Assembly (NCBI RefSeq): GCF_900177405.1
Contig: NZ_LT840185.1
Span: 2,409,501 to 2,473,500 of the forward strand
DNA length: 64,000 nt
Reading direction: 5' to 3'
Origin: Allosphingosinicella indica
Lineage (GTDB): Bacteria; Pseudomonadota; Alphaproteobacteria; Sphingomonadales; Sphingomonadaceae
Below are positions 7,626-17,355 of this stretch, piece after piece; position 1 is the stretch's first letter; every line of letters begins with the position of its first letter. The notes beneath the pieces are model-generated. The model saw only the letters and a list, made by a program, of their open reading frames with translations, had not been told where the DNA came from and searched no databases. Position numbers and translations under genes: made by a program.

Positions 7626-8746
7626 CCTCAAGCCCGCGCCTCGATCGCCGCAGCCTGATCGGGGGCGGGGCGCTGGGGATGAGCGGGCTGATGCTGCCCG
7701 GCTGCGCAACCACGCAGGCGGCGCGCAGCGTCCCGACCCGCTGCCTCCCGCCCGTCCATGTTTCGGTAAGCCGCGTCATCCGGACGCTGGTCGGTCTCAG
7801 GCCGTACCGGCCATCGGGCTTCGTCGTCCGTGCCGAGCCTTTCGCGGACAAGCGGCTCGTCCACAATTACGGCCATGGCGGCGCGGGGATCACCCTGAGC
7901 TGGGGCACGTCGCGCCTCGCCGTCGATCTCGGGCTGCAGGGTCATCAGGGGCTGGTCGCGGTGCTCGGCGCCGGGATCGTGGGCCTCACCACCGCGCGGC
8001 TGGTGCAGGAGGCGGGGTTCCCGGTAGTCATTTACGCCGCCGCGCTGCCGCCTGAGACCACGTCGAACATAGCGGGCGGGCAGTGGATGCCGTCGGCGCA
8101 TTATCGCCGCGCGCAGGTCACGCCAGAATGGCGGGCGCAATATCTCGCCGCTGTGGACTATTCCTATCGCCGTTTCCAGATCCTGGTCGGCGACGAATAT
8201 GGCGTGCGCTGGATGCGCAATTACGAATTGTCGCGAAACCCGATCCGTGCGGAAGGCGAGGAGGGGATAGCACCGCTTCAGCCCGAGGCACGGTTGCTCG
8301 GTCCCGGCGATCATCCGTTCGATTACCCTCATGTCCGCCAGTTCGACAGCATGATCGTCGAGCCACCGCGCTTTCTCCGCCAGATCGAGCGCGATCTGCG
8401 CTTGGCGGGCGCCCGCATCGCGGTCCGCAATTTCGCATCGCCTGCAGAGGTCGCCGCGCTCCCCGAACGGCTGGTCTTCAACTGCACCGGCCTCGGCGCG
8501 CGGGCGCTGTTCGGGGACGAAGAGCTGACGCCGATCCGCGGCCAGCTCGTCGTCCTACTGCCCCAGCCCGAGGTGGATTACGCGCTGATCGGCGACGACG
8601 GCTACATGTTCGCGCGCAGCGACGGGATCATCCTTGGCGGCACGTTCGAGCATGGCGAGTGGTCGACGACGCCGGACCCGGAGACGACAACGCGCATCCT
8701 TGCGGCGCATCGCGGCATTGTCGGCGGGATGCGCTGCGTGGACTGA
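7622..8746 (+). CDS. Circularly permuted D-amino-acid-oxidase-like FAD oxidoreductase, exported
   Basis: 374 residues. The N-terminus has twin arginines (LDRRSLIGGGALGMSGLML) and a Cys-containing PGCATT segment, suggesting Tat export and perhaps lipid attachment. Residues 60-95 hold RPYRP and HNYGHGGAGITLSWG, the block that ends normal D-amino-acid oxidases. Only afterwards comes the FAD-binding GAGIVG (116-121) with SNIAGGQW, then FNCTG (about 287) and GGTFEHGEWS (about 339). The protein stops just where the RPxRP block would normally follow, so the domain order is permuted. The substrate is likely a D-amino acid or a related amine. It is coupled (GTGA) to the S9 peptidase, so peptide release followed by amino-acid oxidation is conceivable. 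Relatives with this order exist in sphingomonads and xanthomonads, from memory. Confidence 0.85.
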   Translation: MTSSPRLDRRSLIGGGALGMSGLMLPGCATTQAARSVPTRCLPPVHVSVSRVIRTLVGLRPYRPSGFVVRAEPFADKRLVHNYGHGGAGITLSWGTSRLAVDLGLQGHQGLVAVLGAGIVGLTTARLVQEAGFPVVIYAAALPPETTSNIAGGQWMPSAHYRRAQVTPEWRAQYLAAVDYSYRRFQILVGDEYGVRWMRNYELSRNPIRAEGEEGIAPLQPEARLLGPGDHPFDYPHVRQFDSMIVEPPRFLRQIERDLRLAGARIAVRNFASPAEVAALPERLVFNCTGLGARALFGDEELTPIRGQLVVLLPQPEVDYALIGDDGYMFARSDGIILGGTFEHGEWSTTPDPETTTRILAAHRGIVGGMRCVD

Positions 8747-8777
8747 GCGGTCGTTTCGGTGATGGACTTTTCCATCG

Positions 8778-10304
8778 ATGCCGGTAACGGACTGTGCCGT
8801 GACCACGCGTAAGTCTCTCCTCACCGAAGAAAATTTCGCCCGCGTTGTCGTCGGTTTCGTTACCGTCGGTTTCATCGCGATCGTCGTCGCGGCGGCGGCG
8901 GCGGGTTGGGCGCAGTGGCGTAACCAGCAATATCTCGAGGCGATCGATCATACGCGCACGGTCGAAAGCCGCATTTCCGATTTCTCCACGCTGATCGAAC
9001 GGGCCGAGACCGCACGGCGCGGCTATCTCGTGCGCGGCGCCTTCAATCACCGCCAGGCCTATGAGGAAGCCGTCGCGCCGCAGCGGCCGCTGCTCGACGA
9101 GATCGCCGCGCTCACGGCGGACAATGCGGCGCAGCAGCGCCGCGTAGCCGAAACGCGCGCCTTGCTCGCGGAGCAGCTCGCCTTCCAGCAACAGACGATC
9201 ACGCTGATCGATCAGGGCCGTTTCGACGAAGCGATCGCGCAGTTCCGCAACGATCCGTCGATCACGCTCACCCGCCAGCTCCGCGAACGCGCGGCGGCGA
9301 TGCTGGGCGAGGAAGGACGCTTGCTGGGCGAGCGCAACGCCGCGCAGACGCGCGCGGCGGATACGCTCTTCGCGCTCGCCGCGCTGGCGGGGATCCTGTT
9401 GCTCATCGTTGCTGCGGCCGCGGTCACCGCCATCCGGCGCTACACGACCGATCTCGCGACCTCGCGTTCGGCGCTCCGCGCGCTCAACGAGAATCTCGAG
9501 GATGCGGTCGAGGAACGCACCGTCGATCTCCAGCGCGCCAACGACGAGATCCAGCGCTTCGCCTATATCGTCAGCCACGATCTGCGCTCGCCGCTCGTCA
9601 ACGTAATGGGCTTTACGGCCGAGCTCGACACCGCGCGCCAGCAGATCACCCGCTATTTCGACGAGGCGTCGGCCAACGATCCCGAGCTCGCGAAGAGCGA
9701 TGCGGCGATCGCCGCGCACGAGGATCTGCCCGAGGCGATCGGCTTCATCCGCTCTTCGACGCAGAAGATGGACCGGCTCATCAACGCCATTCTCCAGCTT
9801 TCGCGCCAGGGCCGTCGCACCCTCGCGCCCGAGCCGATCGACATGAACGCGATGGTGCTTGGCATCGCCGACATGCTCCAGCATCGCACGAGCGAGGCCG
9901 GCGCTGAAATCCGCATCGAAGGCAAGCTGCCCGCAATCGAGACTGACCGCCTGGCGATCGAGCAGATCTTCCAGAACCTCATCGAGAATGCGGTCAAATA
10001 TCTGAAGCCGGGCCGCGCCGGGGTCGTCACCGTCCGCGGGCGCCGCGACGGCAAGCGGCTTCTCTACGAGGTCGAGGACAACGGCCGCGGTATCGATCCG
10101 CGCGATCACGAGCGCGTGTTCGATCTCTTCCGCCGCTCGGGCCAGCAGGACCAGCCCGGCGAAGGCATCGGCCTCGCCCACGTCCGCGCGCTCGCCTATC
10201 GCCTCGGTGGCCTCATCTCGTGCGAGTCCGAGCTTGACCGGGGCGCGCTGTTCAGGCTTTCACTGCCGCCGAAGTTTCAAGCCGGGGAAGGGGTTAGCCA
10301 GTGA
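8778..10304 (+). CDS. CHASE3-domain membrane sensor histidine kinase
   Basis: 508 residues. There is one membrane segment at about residues 24-43, a periplasmic CHASE3-type helical region (ERAETARRGYLVRG, typical of CHASE3) to about 195, and a second segment at about 197-215. A HisKA domain follows with the phospho-acceptor in FAYIVSHDLRSPL (His267), then a HATPase_c domain (NLIENAVKYL, DNGRGI, GEGIGLAHV). The kinase half resembles phytochrome-type kinases that pair with small Rcp1-like receivers, and exactly such a receiver follows, overlapping by GTGA. The input signal is unknown. ATG 8778 is used; GTG 8799, just before the first membrane helix, is a possible alternative. Confidence 0.9.
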   Translation: MPVTDCAVTTRKSLLTEENFARVVVGFVTVGFIAIVVAAAAAGWAQWRNQQYLEAIDHTRTVESRISDFSTLIERAETARRGYLVRGAFNHRQAYEEAVAPQRPLLDEIAALTADNAAQQRRVAETRALLAEQLAFQQQTITLIDQGRFDEAIAQFRNDPSITLTRQLRERAAAMLGEEGRLLGERNAAQTRAADTLFALAALAGILLLIVAAAAVTAIRRYTTDLATSRSALRALNENLEDAVEERTVDLQRANDEIQRFAYIVSHDLRSPLVNVMGFTAELDTARQQITRYFDEASANDPELAKSDAAIAAHEDLPEAIGFIRSSTQKMDRLINAILQLSRQGRRTLAPEPIDMNAMVLGIADMLQHRTSEAGAEIRIEGKLPAIETDRLAIEQIFQNLIENAVKYLKPGRAGVVTVRGRRDGKRLLYEVEDNGRGIDPRDHERVFDLFRRSGQQDQPGEGIGLAHVRALAYRLGGLISCESELDRGALFRLSLPPKFQAGEGVSQ

Positions 10305-10747
10305 CCGAGCATCAGCCTGTCACGATCATCATGGTCGAGGACGATGAGGGCCACGCGCGCCTCATCGAGAAGAACATCCGCCGCGCCGGTATCTCGAACG
10401 ACATCAAGCATTTCACCGACGGCACCAGCGCGCTCGACTATCTGTTCAACGCGCCGGAAGGGCCCGCGCTCAATGGTCCGGGTCTGGTGCTGCTCGATCT
10501 CAATCTGCCGGACATGAGCGGCACCGACATCCTCGCCCGGATCAAGACCGAGGGGCCGCTGAAGCGCACGCCCGTGGTCGTGCTCACCACCACCGACGAC
10601 AAGGTCGAGATCCAGCGCTGCTACGATCTCGGCTGCAACGTCTACATCACCAAGCCGGTCAATTATGAAAGCTTTGCGGACGCGATCCGTCAGCTCGGCC
10701 TGTTCCTTTCGGTGATCCAGGTTCCCGACGTCGGCGAGGACGCTTGA
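10301..10747 (+). CDS. Single-domain response regulator (Rcp1-like)
   Basis: 148 residues consisting only of a receiver domain: acidic pocket (MVEDDEGH), phospho-acceptor Asp66 in LLDLNLPDMSG, the Thr region (VVVLTTTDD) and conserved Lys in YITKPVNY. It has no output domain, so it probably passes phosphate on or acts by protein contact. It lies between two kinases and overlaps both (GTGA start, TTGA end). The likely route is from the CHASE3 kinase to this receiver, and perhaps onward. It lacks the FATGUY motif of the SdrG-type receivers known in the sphingomonad stress response. Confidence 0.92.
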   Translation: MTEHQPVTIIMVEDDEGHARLIEKNIRRAGISNDIKHFTDGTSALDYLFNAPEGPALNGPGLVLLDLNLPDMSGTDILARIKTEGPLKRTPVVVLTTTDDKVEIQRCYDLGCNVYITKPVNYESFADAIRQLGLFLSVIQVPDVGEDA

Positions 10748-11781
10748 GCGAGGCTTCCGCCCGCATCCTCTACATCGACGACGACGAGGGTCTCCGTCGG
10801 CTGGCGGAGCGCGCGCTGTCGCGCCGCGGCTATCATGTCGAGACCGCCGCTAACGGCATCGAAGGTGTCGCCAAGGCCGAGGCAGGCGCGTTCGATCTGG
10901 TCGCGGTCGATCACTACATGCCCGGGCAGGACGGGCTCACCACGCTCGCCCAGCTCGGCGCGCTGCCCAATCCGCCGTCGATCGTCTACGTCACCGGTTC
11001 GGACGAGAGCAGCGTCGCCGTCGCGGCGCTCAAGGCCGGCGCGGTCGATTATGTGGTGAAAGGCGCCGGCGGTGAATTCTTCGATCTCCTCGCCCGCACG
11101 TTCGAGCAGGCGCTCGGCCAGCGCCGCCTGATCCTCGCCAAGGACACCGCCGAAGCGGCGCTCCGCGAAAGCAATGCCCGGCTCGAGGCGCTGCTGCGCG
11201 AGGTCAACCACCGCGTCGCCAACAGCCTGCAGATCGCCTCGGCCTTCGTCTCGATGCAGGCCAAGGCACTCACCGATCCCGCCGCCCGCGCCGCGCTCGA
11301 GGACACCCAGCGGCGGATCGGCGCGATCGCGCTCACCCACCGCAGCCTCTATACGTCGGAAAGCGTCGATACGATTGAGATGGACGAATATCTCGCCGGG
11401 CTGGTGCGCGAGCTGGAGCGGACTTGGTCGACCCCGCAGGCACCGCGCAAGCTCGCGCTGTCGGCCGAGAAGGTCGCGCTCAAGACCGATCGCGCGGTCT
11501 CGGTCGGCATCATCGTCAACGAGCTCGTCAGCAACGCCTGCAAATATGCCTATCCGGCAGGCACCTCCGGCGAGGTCCGCATCGCGCTGGCCCGCGACAA
11601 TGGCGATTTCCTGCTGACCGTCGAGGACGATGGCTGCGGGCTTGACCCTGCCGCTGCCGCGCAAGGCACCGGCCTCGGCACCAAGCTCATCGCCGCGATG
11701 GCGGGGAGCCTGCGCGCGACGCTCGGCTACGATCCAGTGCCGCGCGGCGTCCGCGCCTCGCTCCGCGCCGCGGCGGCCTAG
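10744..11781 (+). CDS. Receiver-HRXXN (HisKA_2) histidine kinase
   Basis: 345 residues. An N-terminal receiver (YIDDDEG, Asp56 in AVDHYMPGQDG) is followed by a short coiled linker and a HisKA_2 dimerisation domain with REVNHRVANSLQ (His156), which fits the HRXXN signature. A HATPase domain comes last (NELVSNACKYAY, EDDGCGL, GTGLGTKLI). There are no membrane segments, so it is cytoplasmic. HRXXN kinases commonly feed PhyR in the alphaproteobacterial general stress response, and a receiver-HRXXN layout is known there (PakF type); that link is inferred. The TTG start overlaps the previous stop. The gene ends tail to tail with the next S9 peptidase, sharing the CTAG at 11778-11781. Confidence 0.9.
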   Translation: MSEASARILYIDDDEGLRRLAERALSRRGYHVETAANGIEGVAKAEAGAFDLVAVDHYMPGQDGLTTLAQLGALPNPPSIVYVTGSDESSVAVAALKAGAVDYVVKGAGGEFFDLLARTFEQALGQRRLILAKDTAEAALRESNARLEALLREVNHRVANSLQIASAFVSMQAKALTDPAARAALEDTQRRIGAIALTHRSLYTSESVDTIEMDEYLAGLVRELERTWSTPQAPRKLALSAEKVALKTDRAVSVGIIVNELVSNACKYAYPAGTSGEVRIALARDNGDFLLTVEDDGCGLDPAAAAQGTGLGTKLIAAMAGSLRATLGYDPVPRGVRASLRAAAA

Positions 11782-13724
11782 TCCACGTTCACGCCGAACA
11801 AGCCGCCCAGGAACACCGTCTCCACCTCGCGGCGAAGATCGTTGTTGTGCTTCTTGAGGAAGCCGTGGCCTTCGTCGGAAAAGACGACGTACCAGGCGGG
11901 CACGCCGTTGGCGCGGATGCCGGCGACCACCTGATCGCTTTCCGATTTGGGCACGCGCGGATCGTTGGCGCCCTGCATCACCAGCATCGGCTTCTTGATC
12001 TTGGCGACATTCGCGAGCGGGTTGATCCGCTCGAACACCTTGCGCATCGCCGGATCGCGTTCGTCGCCATATTCGGCGCGCCGGTTGTCGCGGCGATAGG
12101 CCTCGGTATTGTTGAGGAAGGTGATGAAGTCGGAGATGCCGTAGCGCTCGACCCCGCCGACCAGCCGGTCCGAATAATGGGTCATCGTCGCGAGACTCAT
12201 ATAGCCGCCGTAGCTCTGGCCGTAGACCGCGACGCGCTTGGCATCGAGATTGTCTTGCCTGCCGATCCAGTCGAGCAGCGCGCCGATGTCCTTGACGCTG
12301 TCTTCGCGCTTCGGCCCGTTGTCGAGATTGAGGTAGCGCGTGCCATAGCCGTCCGATCCGCGCACATTGGGCAGGATCACGGTCGCGCCAAGCACGTCGG
12401 CGAAGTGCTGTGCATAGGCGTTCCAGCCCGGGCGCGTCTGCGCTTCCGGCCCGCCGTGGATGTCGATGATCACCGGCGTCTTCGCGCCCGCCGCCGCGGT
12501 CTTGGGGCGATAGACGAAGGCCGGCACCGACAAGCCGTCGAACGATTTGAAGCGGATCAGCCGCGGCTCGGCGAGCTTGGCGGGATCGAGTCCGCCCAGC
12601 TCCGAATTGGTCCAGCGCGTCAGTTCGCCGCCCGCGACGTCCCAGCTCCAAACGTCGCCCGCCGAGGTGGCGGTCGAGAGGCTAAGCGCGAGCTTCGATC
12701 CGTCGGGCGAGAATTTGAGCCCGGTCAGCACGCCTTTGGGAAGGTCGGGCTGGGGCAGGGCGCGGCGGGTGATCCGGTCCTGCACCACGACGCGCGAGAA
12801 GCCATCTTCGTTGACCGTATAGGCCAGCACGCGCCCGCCGTCGGAGAGGTCGAACGTCTCGACATCCCATTTGAGGCCGGGCGTCAGCACCGTCCGCTTG
12901 CCGCTTTCCAGATCGACCTCGACCAGCCGCCGAACGTCGCTGTCCGCATCGCTGATCGTCAGGATGCCGCGGCCGTCGGGGGTGAAGCGCGATTCCTCGT
13001 AGCGCGCGGGTTTGGCGCTGAACGCCAGCTCGCGCGCTTGGCCGGTGGCGAGATCGAGCACTGAGAGCCGCGTCTCGCGGTTGGAGAGGTTGCGCGCGAT
13101 CAGCACCTTCGACTTGTCGGCCGAAACATCCTCCGGCCCGATCGATCCGGTGCCCTGATAGGCGAGCTTGCGCGTCGCGGGATCGGCGGGATCTGCCGTA
13201 TAGATCGCGTAATCGGCAGATCCCTTCACCGCGCGCGACCAAGCGACGAGGCTGCCGTCTTTCGAAAAGGCATAGCTCTGGTTGCGCGTGCCCGGTTCGG
13301 TCAGCGCGACCGGATCACCGCTGAGCCCGGCGGTGTAGAGCTGGAACCACTCGTCGCCGCCGGTGTCGCGGACGAAGAGGTAGCGGTCCTGCCCGGGAAT
13401 GGTGCGTGCGCCTGCCACCGGCTCGGAGAAGAAGGTGAGCTGCTGGCGCGCACCGCCCGGCGCGGCGACGCGGTGGATCTGGCTCGTCGTGCCGAAGCGC
13501 GTCGAGATCAGGATCGATCCGTCGGGCAGCCAGTCGCGGAACGTCGCGTCGCGGAAATTCTGGAAGCGTTGCACCCCGACTTTCACCGCATCGGGGATCG
13601 CGGGCACATTCTCCAGCGTCGCGGTGCCGATCTGACGCCGCTCGACACCGGGCGCGGTGGCGGTCTGCGCTGCGAGGGGCGATGCGCTGGCGAGCAGCAG
13701 CGAGGTGATGAGGGCGAGGCGCAT
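11778..13724 (-). CDS. Secreted S9-family prolyl-oligopeptidase-like peptidase (second copy)
   Basis: 648 residues with a signal peptide (MRLALITSLLLASASPLAAQ). A beta-propeller half (repeated PDG turns) is followed by the peptidase domain with Ser504 in GQSYGGY, Asp588 in GANDPRVP and His620 in DEGHGF. It is clearly different in sequence from the S9 protein at 5709, so this is an old divergence rather than a recent duplication. It probably degrades peptides in the periplasm or outside the cell; specificity is not visible. A Shine-Dalgarno GGGAG precedes the ATG. It is a single gene on the minus strand. Confidence 0.9.
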   Translation of the reverse strand: MRLALITSLLLASASPLAAQTATAPGVERRQIGTATLENVPAIPDAVKVGVQRFQNFRDATFRDWLPDGSILISTRFGTTSQIHRVAAPGGARQQLTFFSEPVAGARTIPGQDRYLFVRDTGGDEWFQLYTAGLSGDPVALTEPGTRNQSYAFSKDGSLVAWSRAVKGSADYAIYTADPADPATRKLAYQGTGSIGPEDVSADKSKVLIARNLSNRETRLSVLDLATGQARELAFSAKPARYEESRFTPDGRGILTISDADSDVRRLVEVDLESGKRTVLTPGLKWDVETFDLSDGGRVLAYTVNEDGFSRVVVQDRITRRALPQPDLPKGVLTGLKFSPDGSKLALSLSTATSAGDVWSWDVAGGELTRWTNSELGGLDPAKLAEPRLIRFKSFDGLSVPAFVYRPKTAAAGAKTPVIIDIHGGPEAQTRPGWNAYAQHFADVLGATVILPNVRGSDGYGTRYLNLDNGPKREDSVKDIGALLDWIGRQDNLDAKRVAVYGQSYGGYMSLATMTHYSDRLVGGVERYGISDFITFLNNTEAYRRDNRRAEYGDERDPAMRKVFERINPLANVAKIKKPMLVMQGANDPRVPKSESDQVVAGIRANGVPAWYVVFSDEGHGFLKKHNNDLRREVETVFLGGLFGVNVD

Positions 13725-13805
13725 GGAGACTCCCGAGATGGACAGGCGCCCATCCTTGCCGTCCGCGTCGCACCATGCAACCCGCTTGTCCGCGGGAAGC
13801 GAGCC

Positions 13806-14063
13806 TCAGCCCTTCTTGGGCCCGTCCTTCTTGTCGCGATTGACGTAGAGCAAAGCCGCGACCAGCGCTGCAGATCCGATTCCCATGGCGATGCCGGTCG
13901 CAAGCTTGACGTTGGACTTGTCGGCTGCGGCTTTGTCGGCGGACTTTGCCACAGGTTTGGAAGGACTCTCTGTCATGACATGTTCCCTAGCCGCCTTGGC
14001 CTCGGCCGCCAAGTGGACTGCGGGTGCCACGCGCTCCATCGTCTCGAGATCGGTGCCGGTCAT
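13806..14063 (-). CDS. Small single-span membrane protein, unknown function
   Basis: 85 residues. The first half is hydrophilic and rich in Ala, Lys and Ser. One membrane helix ([18 protein letters not shown]) lies near residues 57-75, with a short charged tail ([11 protein letters not shown]). I do not recognise a family. The ATG overlaps the wrbA stop (ATGA), so translational coupling favours this start. An internal ATG at 13976 would give a shorter protein that keeps the helix. It is the last gene of the wrbA transcript. Confidence 0.6.
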   Translation of the reverse strand: MTGTDLETMERVAPAVHLAAEAKAAREHVMTESPSKPVAKSADKAAADKSNVKLATGIAMGIGSAALVAALLYVNRDKKDGPKKG

Positions 14064-14659
14064 TTCGTCACCTTCGCGGCAATCTCGGCGACATAGCGGC
14101 CCTGATAGCGTGCGCCGTCGAGCTCATTCTCGCTCGGCTGCCGCGACCCGTCGCCGCCGGCGATCGTCGACGCGCCATAAGGGCTGCCGCCGGTGATCTC
14201 GTCGAGCGTCATCTGTCCCTTGAACTTGTAGGGCAGGCCGGCGACGACCATGCCGAGGTGGAGCAGGTTGGTAAGGATCGCGATCAGCGTCGTTTCCTGG
14301 CCACCGTGTTGGGTTGCCGTCGACGTGAAGGCGCCGCCGATCTTGCCGTGCAGCGCATCCTTCGACCACAGCCCGCCGGTCTGATCGAGGAAGTTCGCCA
14401 TCTGCGAAGCCATCCGCCCGTAGCGCGTCCCGACGCCGACGATGATTGCGTCATAATCCGCCAGCTCGTCGACCTTCGCGACCGGCGCCTTCTGGTCCAT
14501 CTTATAGCCCGATTTCTTGGCGACCTCGTCGGGCACCAGCTCGGGCACGCGCTTGATGTCGACCTCGGCACCCGCCTCCCGCGCGCCCTCGGCCACCGCT
14601 TGCGCCATCGTCTCGGTATGGCCGTAAGCGGAATAATAGAGAACGAGGATCTTGGTCAT
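14060..14659 (-). CDS. wrbA: NAD(P)H:quinone oxidoreductase, WrbA family
   Basis: 199 residues, standard WrbA length, with a flavodoxin-like fold that binds FMN. It reduces quinones by two electrons and so avoids semiquinone radicals. Visible signatures are the FMN phosphate loop ([12 protein letters not shown], residues 8-19), [13 protein letters not shown] and the [13 protein letters not shown] block. The insert between strands that separates WrbA from simple flavodoxins is present. The start has GGAG about 9 nt upstream. It forms a two-gene unit with the small membrane protein. Confidence 0.95.
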   Translation of the reverse strand: MTKILVLYYSAYGHTETMAQAVAEGAREAGAEVDIKRVPELVPDEVAKKSGYKMDQKAPVAKVDELADYDAIIVGVGTRYGRMASQMANFLDQTGGLWSKDALHGKIGGAFTSTATQHGGQETTLIAILTNLLHLGMVVAGLPYKFKGQMTLDEITGGSPYGASTIAGGDGSRQPSENELDGARYQGRYVAEIAAKVTK

Positions 14660-14722
14660 GCGCGGGTCTCCGGAACGGTTTCCGGATCAACATCTGATGC
14701 CTCTGATCGTTGCAGCATTATT

Positions 14723-14846
14723 CGCGCAGAGACGCAGAGGCGCGGAGAACACCGCGCCGCGCAGCGGCTTCAGCTAAAAAGCGATCTGGAAAGCCGCTGT
14801 GCGGCAAGAGCGTACCGACCTCTCTGTGCCTCTGCGTCTCCGCGCG
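14723..14846. repeat. Large intergenic palindrome (124 bp), family B
   Basis: The outer 26-nt arms (14723-14748 and 14821-14846) are inverted repeats with three mismatches and share the GACGCAGAGGC core. An inner 15-nt pair (14756-14770 and 14791-14805) has one mismatch. The whole could fold into a hairpin of about 124 nt in the wrbA-recA gap. I recognise the GCAGAGACGCAGAGG core as a recurring intergenic repeat. It ends 20 bp before the recA -35 box. No convincing gene lies in it. Confidence 0.75.
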
Positions 14847-14865
14847 CACACCCAATGTTTCCTAC

Positions 14866-14892
14866 TTGTTCTCACGGAACAAACAAGATACA
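14866..14892 (+). promoter_or_regulatory. Predicted recA promoter with overlapping palindromic operator
   Basis: TTGTTC (14866-14871), 15 nt, then GATACA (14887-14892). The -35 box is one half of a perfect palindrome, TTGTTC-N5-GAACAA (14866-14882). A repressor bound there would block RNA polymerase, as expected for an SOS operator. The layout differs from the GTTC-N7-GTTC direct repeat reported as the LexA site in several alphaproteobacteria, so the LexA assignment is inference. Confidence 0.45.
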
Positions 14893-14946
14893 CAAAGCGC
14901 AGCGTTGATCGGTCGGCGCGGACATCATACGGGAGGCTGGAAGCCA

Positions 14947-16017
<1,071 letters not shown>

Positions 16018-16080
16018 TCGCACCGAGGATCGCGCAGCCCATGGCCAGTGCGAACATTGGGAACATTCGCAGAAATTGAG

Positions 16081-16111
16081 AAAGGGGCCGGCGGATCGTC
16101 CGGCCCCTTTT
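16081..16111. terminator. Rho-independent terminator between recA and the MFS gene
   Basis: A perfect 11-bp stem (AAAGGGGCCGG / CCGGCCCCTTT) with an 8-nt loop and a T run at the end. Because the stem starts with AAA and ends in TTT, it works in both directions. It terminates recA and, from the other side, the convergent MFS gene, whose stop codon begins at the last T (16111-16113). Confidence 0.9.
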
Positions 16112-17355
16112 CATGCGCCGGCGACGGCCTTGCGATTGGCCCAGAGCGCGACTGCGAAAGCGGCGAGCCCGCACAGGGTGAAGCCGGTGAGTAGCGGCAG
16201 CGTCGTCCCGTCGAACGCCTGGCCGATGGCGAGGCCGATCAGCGCGCCGCCGATGGTGGTGATCAGCCCCTGCACAGACGAGGCGGTGCCCGCGATATGG
16301 CCGAGCGGCTGCATCGCGATGGCGCCGAGATTGGCCGAGATGAGGCCGAAACAGACCATCGTCAGCGCCTGCATCGCGACGAAGCTGACCAGCGTCTCGC
16401 CGATCAGCGCCGCGACCGCGAGGTGCAGCCCCGCGGCCGCCGAGAAGCCGGCGAGCGCGATCAGCATCAGTCGCCGCGATCCGTGCCGCTCGACGATCCG
16501 CGCGTTGAGATAGGAGCTCGCCGCCATCGGCAGCGCGACGCAGGCGAAGATCGCCGCCATGAGCTCGGGACGGCCGAACACGTCGAACACGATCTGCTGG
16601 ATCGAGTTGATGAAGCCGAACAGTCCGCCCATCACTAGCGTCAGCGCGATCGTGTTGCCGATCGACAGGCGATGCGAGAGCGTGATCGCAAAGGCTTCCC
16701 GGAGCTTCGCCAGCGACAGCGCGCGGCGTTTTTCCGGCGGATGAGTCTCGGGAAGACGAATCAGCGCCCAGGCGAGCACCGCCGCGGCATAGACGCCGAG
16801 CCCGATGAAGATGAACCGCCACGGCGCGACGAGCAGCACCGCCTGGCCGAAGGCGGGGGCGAGCACCGGCACGATCATGAAGACGATGAACACCAGACTC
16901 ATCACCCGCGCCATCGCCGCACCGTGGAAGCGATCGCGGACGATCGAGACGACCAGCACCCGCGTCCCGGCCGCCGCCATGCCCTGCAGCACCCGTGCGC
17001 CGAGCAACAGCTCGAAGCTCGCGGCGATCCCGGAGAGCAGGGCGAACACGGCATAGAGACCAAGGCTGATCGTCAGGATCGCTTTTCGCCCGAGCCGGTC
17101 CGACAGCGGCCCGTAGAAAAGCTGCGCGCCGCCGAAGCCGAGCAGGTAGGCGGTGATGACGAGTTGGCGGCGGTTCTCCTCCGCGACGTCGAGCGCCGCG
17201 CCGATCGCGGGGAGCGCGGGCAGCATCGCATCGATCGCGAGCGCATTGGTCGCCATCAGCGCCGCCATCAGCGCGACGAACTCGCGCATCCCCGGGCCGG
17301 GATAGGCCGCGGGCGCAGAAGGCTGTGGCGACGACGCGCTGGGCTGGGCGCTCAT
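16111..17355 (-). CDS. Bcr/CflA-family MFS multidrug exporter
   Basis: 414 residues with 12 predicted membrane helices in the inner membrane. It belongs to the major facilitator superfamily with the drug:H+ antiporter signature: GPLSDRLGRK loop (motif A, about residue 81-90), ARVLQGMAAAGTRV (motif B) and LAPAFGQAV (motif C). It should export small drugs such as bicyclomycin or chloramphenicol analogues; the substrate is unproven. The ATG has no clear RBS; a -10-like GATAGA lies 8 nt upstream (17369-17364), so a leaderless start is possible although no good -35 is visible. Confidence 0.9.
   Translation of the reverse strand: MSAQPSASSPQPSAPAAYPGPGMREFVALMAALMATNALAIDAMLPALPAIGAALDVAEENRRQLVITAYLLGFGGAQLFYGPLSDRLGRKAILTISLGLYAVFALLSGIAASFELLLGARVLQGMAAAGTRVLVVSIVRDRFHGAAMARVMSLVFIVFMIVPVLAPAFGQAVLLVAPWRFIFIGLGVYAAAVLAWALIRLPETHPPEKRRALSLAKLREAFAITLSHRLSIGNTIALTLVMGGLFGFINSIQQIVFDVFGRPELMAAIFACVALPMAASSYLNARIVERHGSRRLMLIALAGFSAAAGLHLAVAALIGETLVSFVAMQALTMVCFGLISANLGAIAMQPLGHIAGTASSVQGLITTIGGALIGLAIGQAFDGTTLPLLTGFTLCGLAAFAVALWANRKAVAGA

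Noticed and set aside
8628-10181. A 517-residue minus-strand frame opposite the CHASE3 kinase
   Set aside because: A shadow of a real gene with clear motifs; the antisense protein has none.
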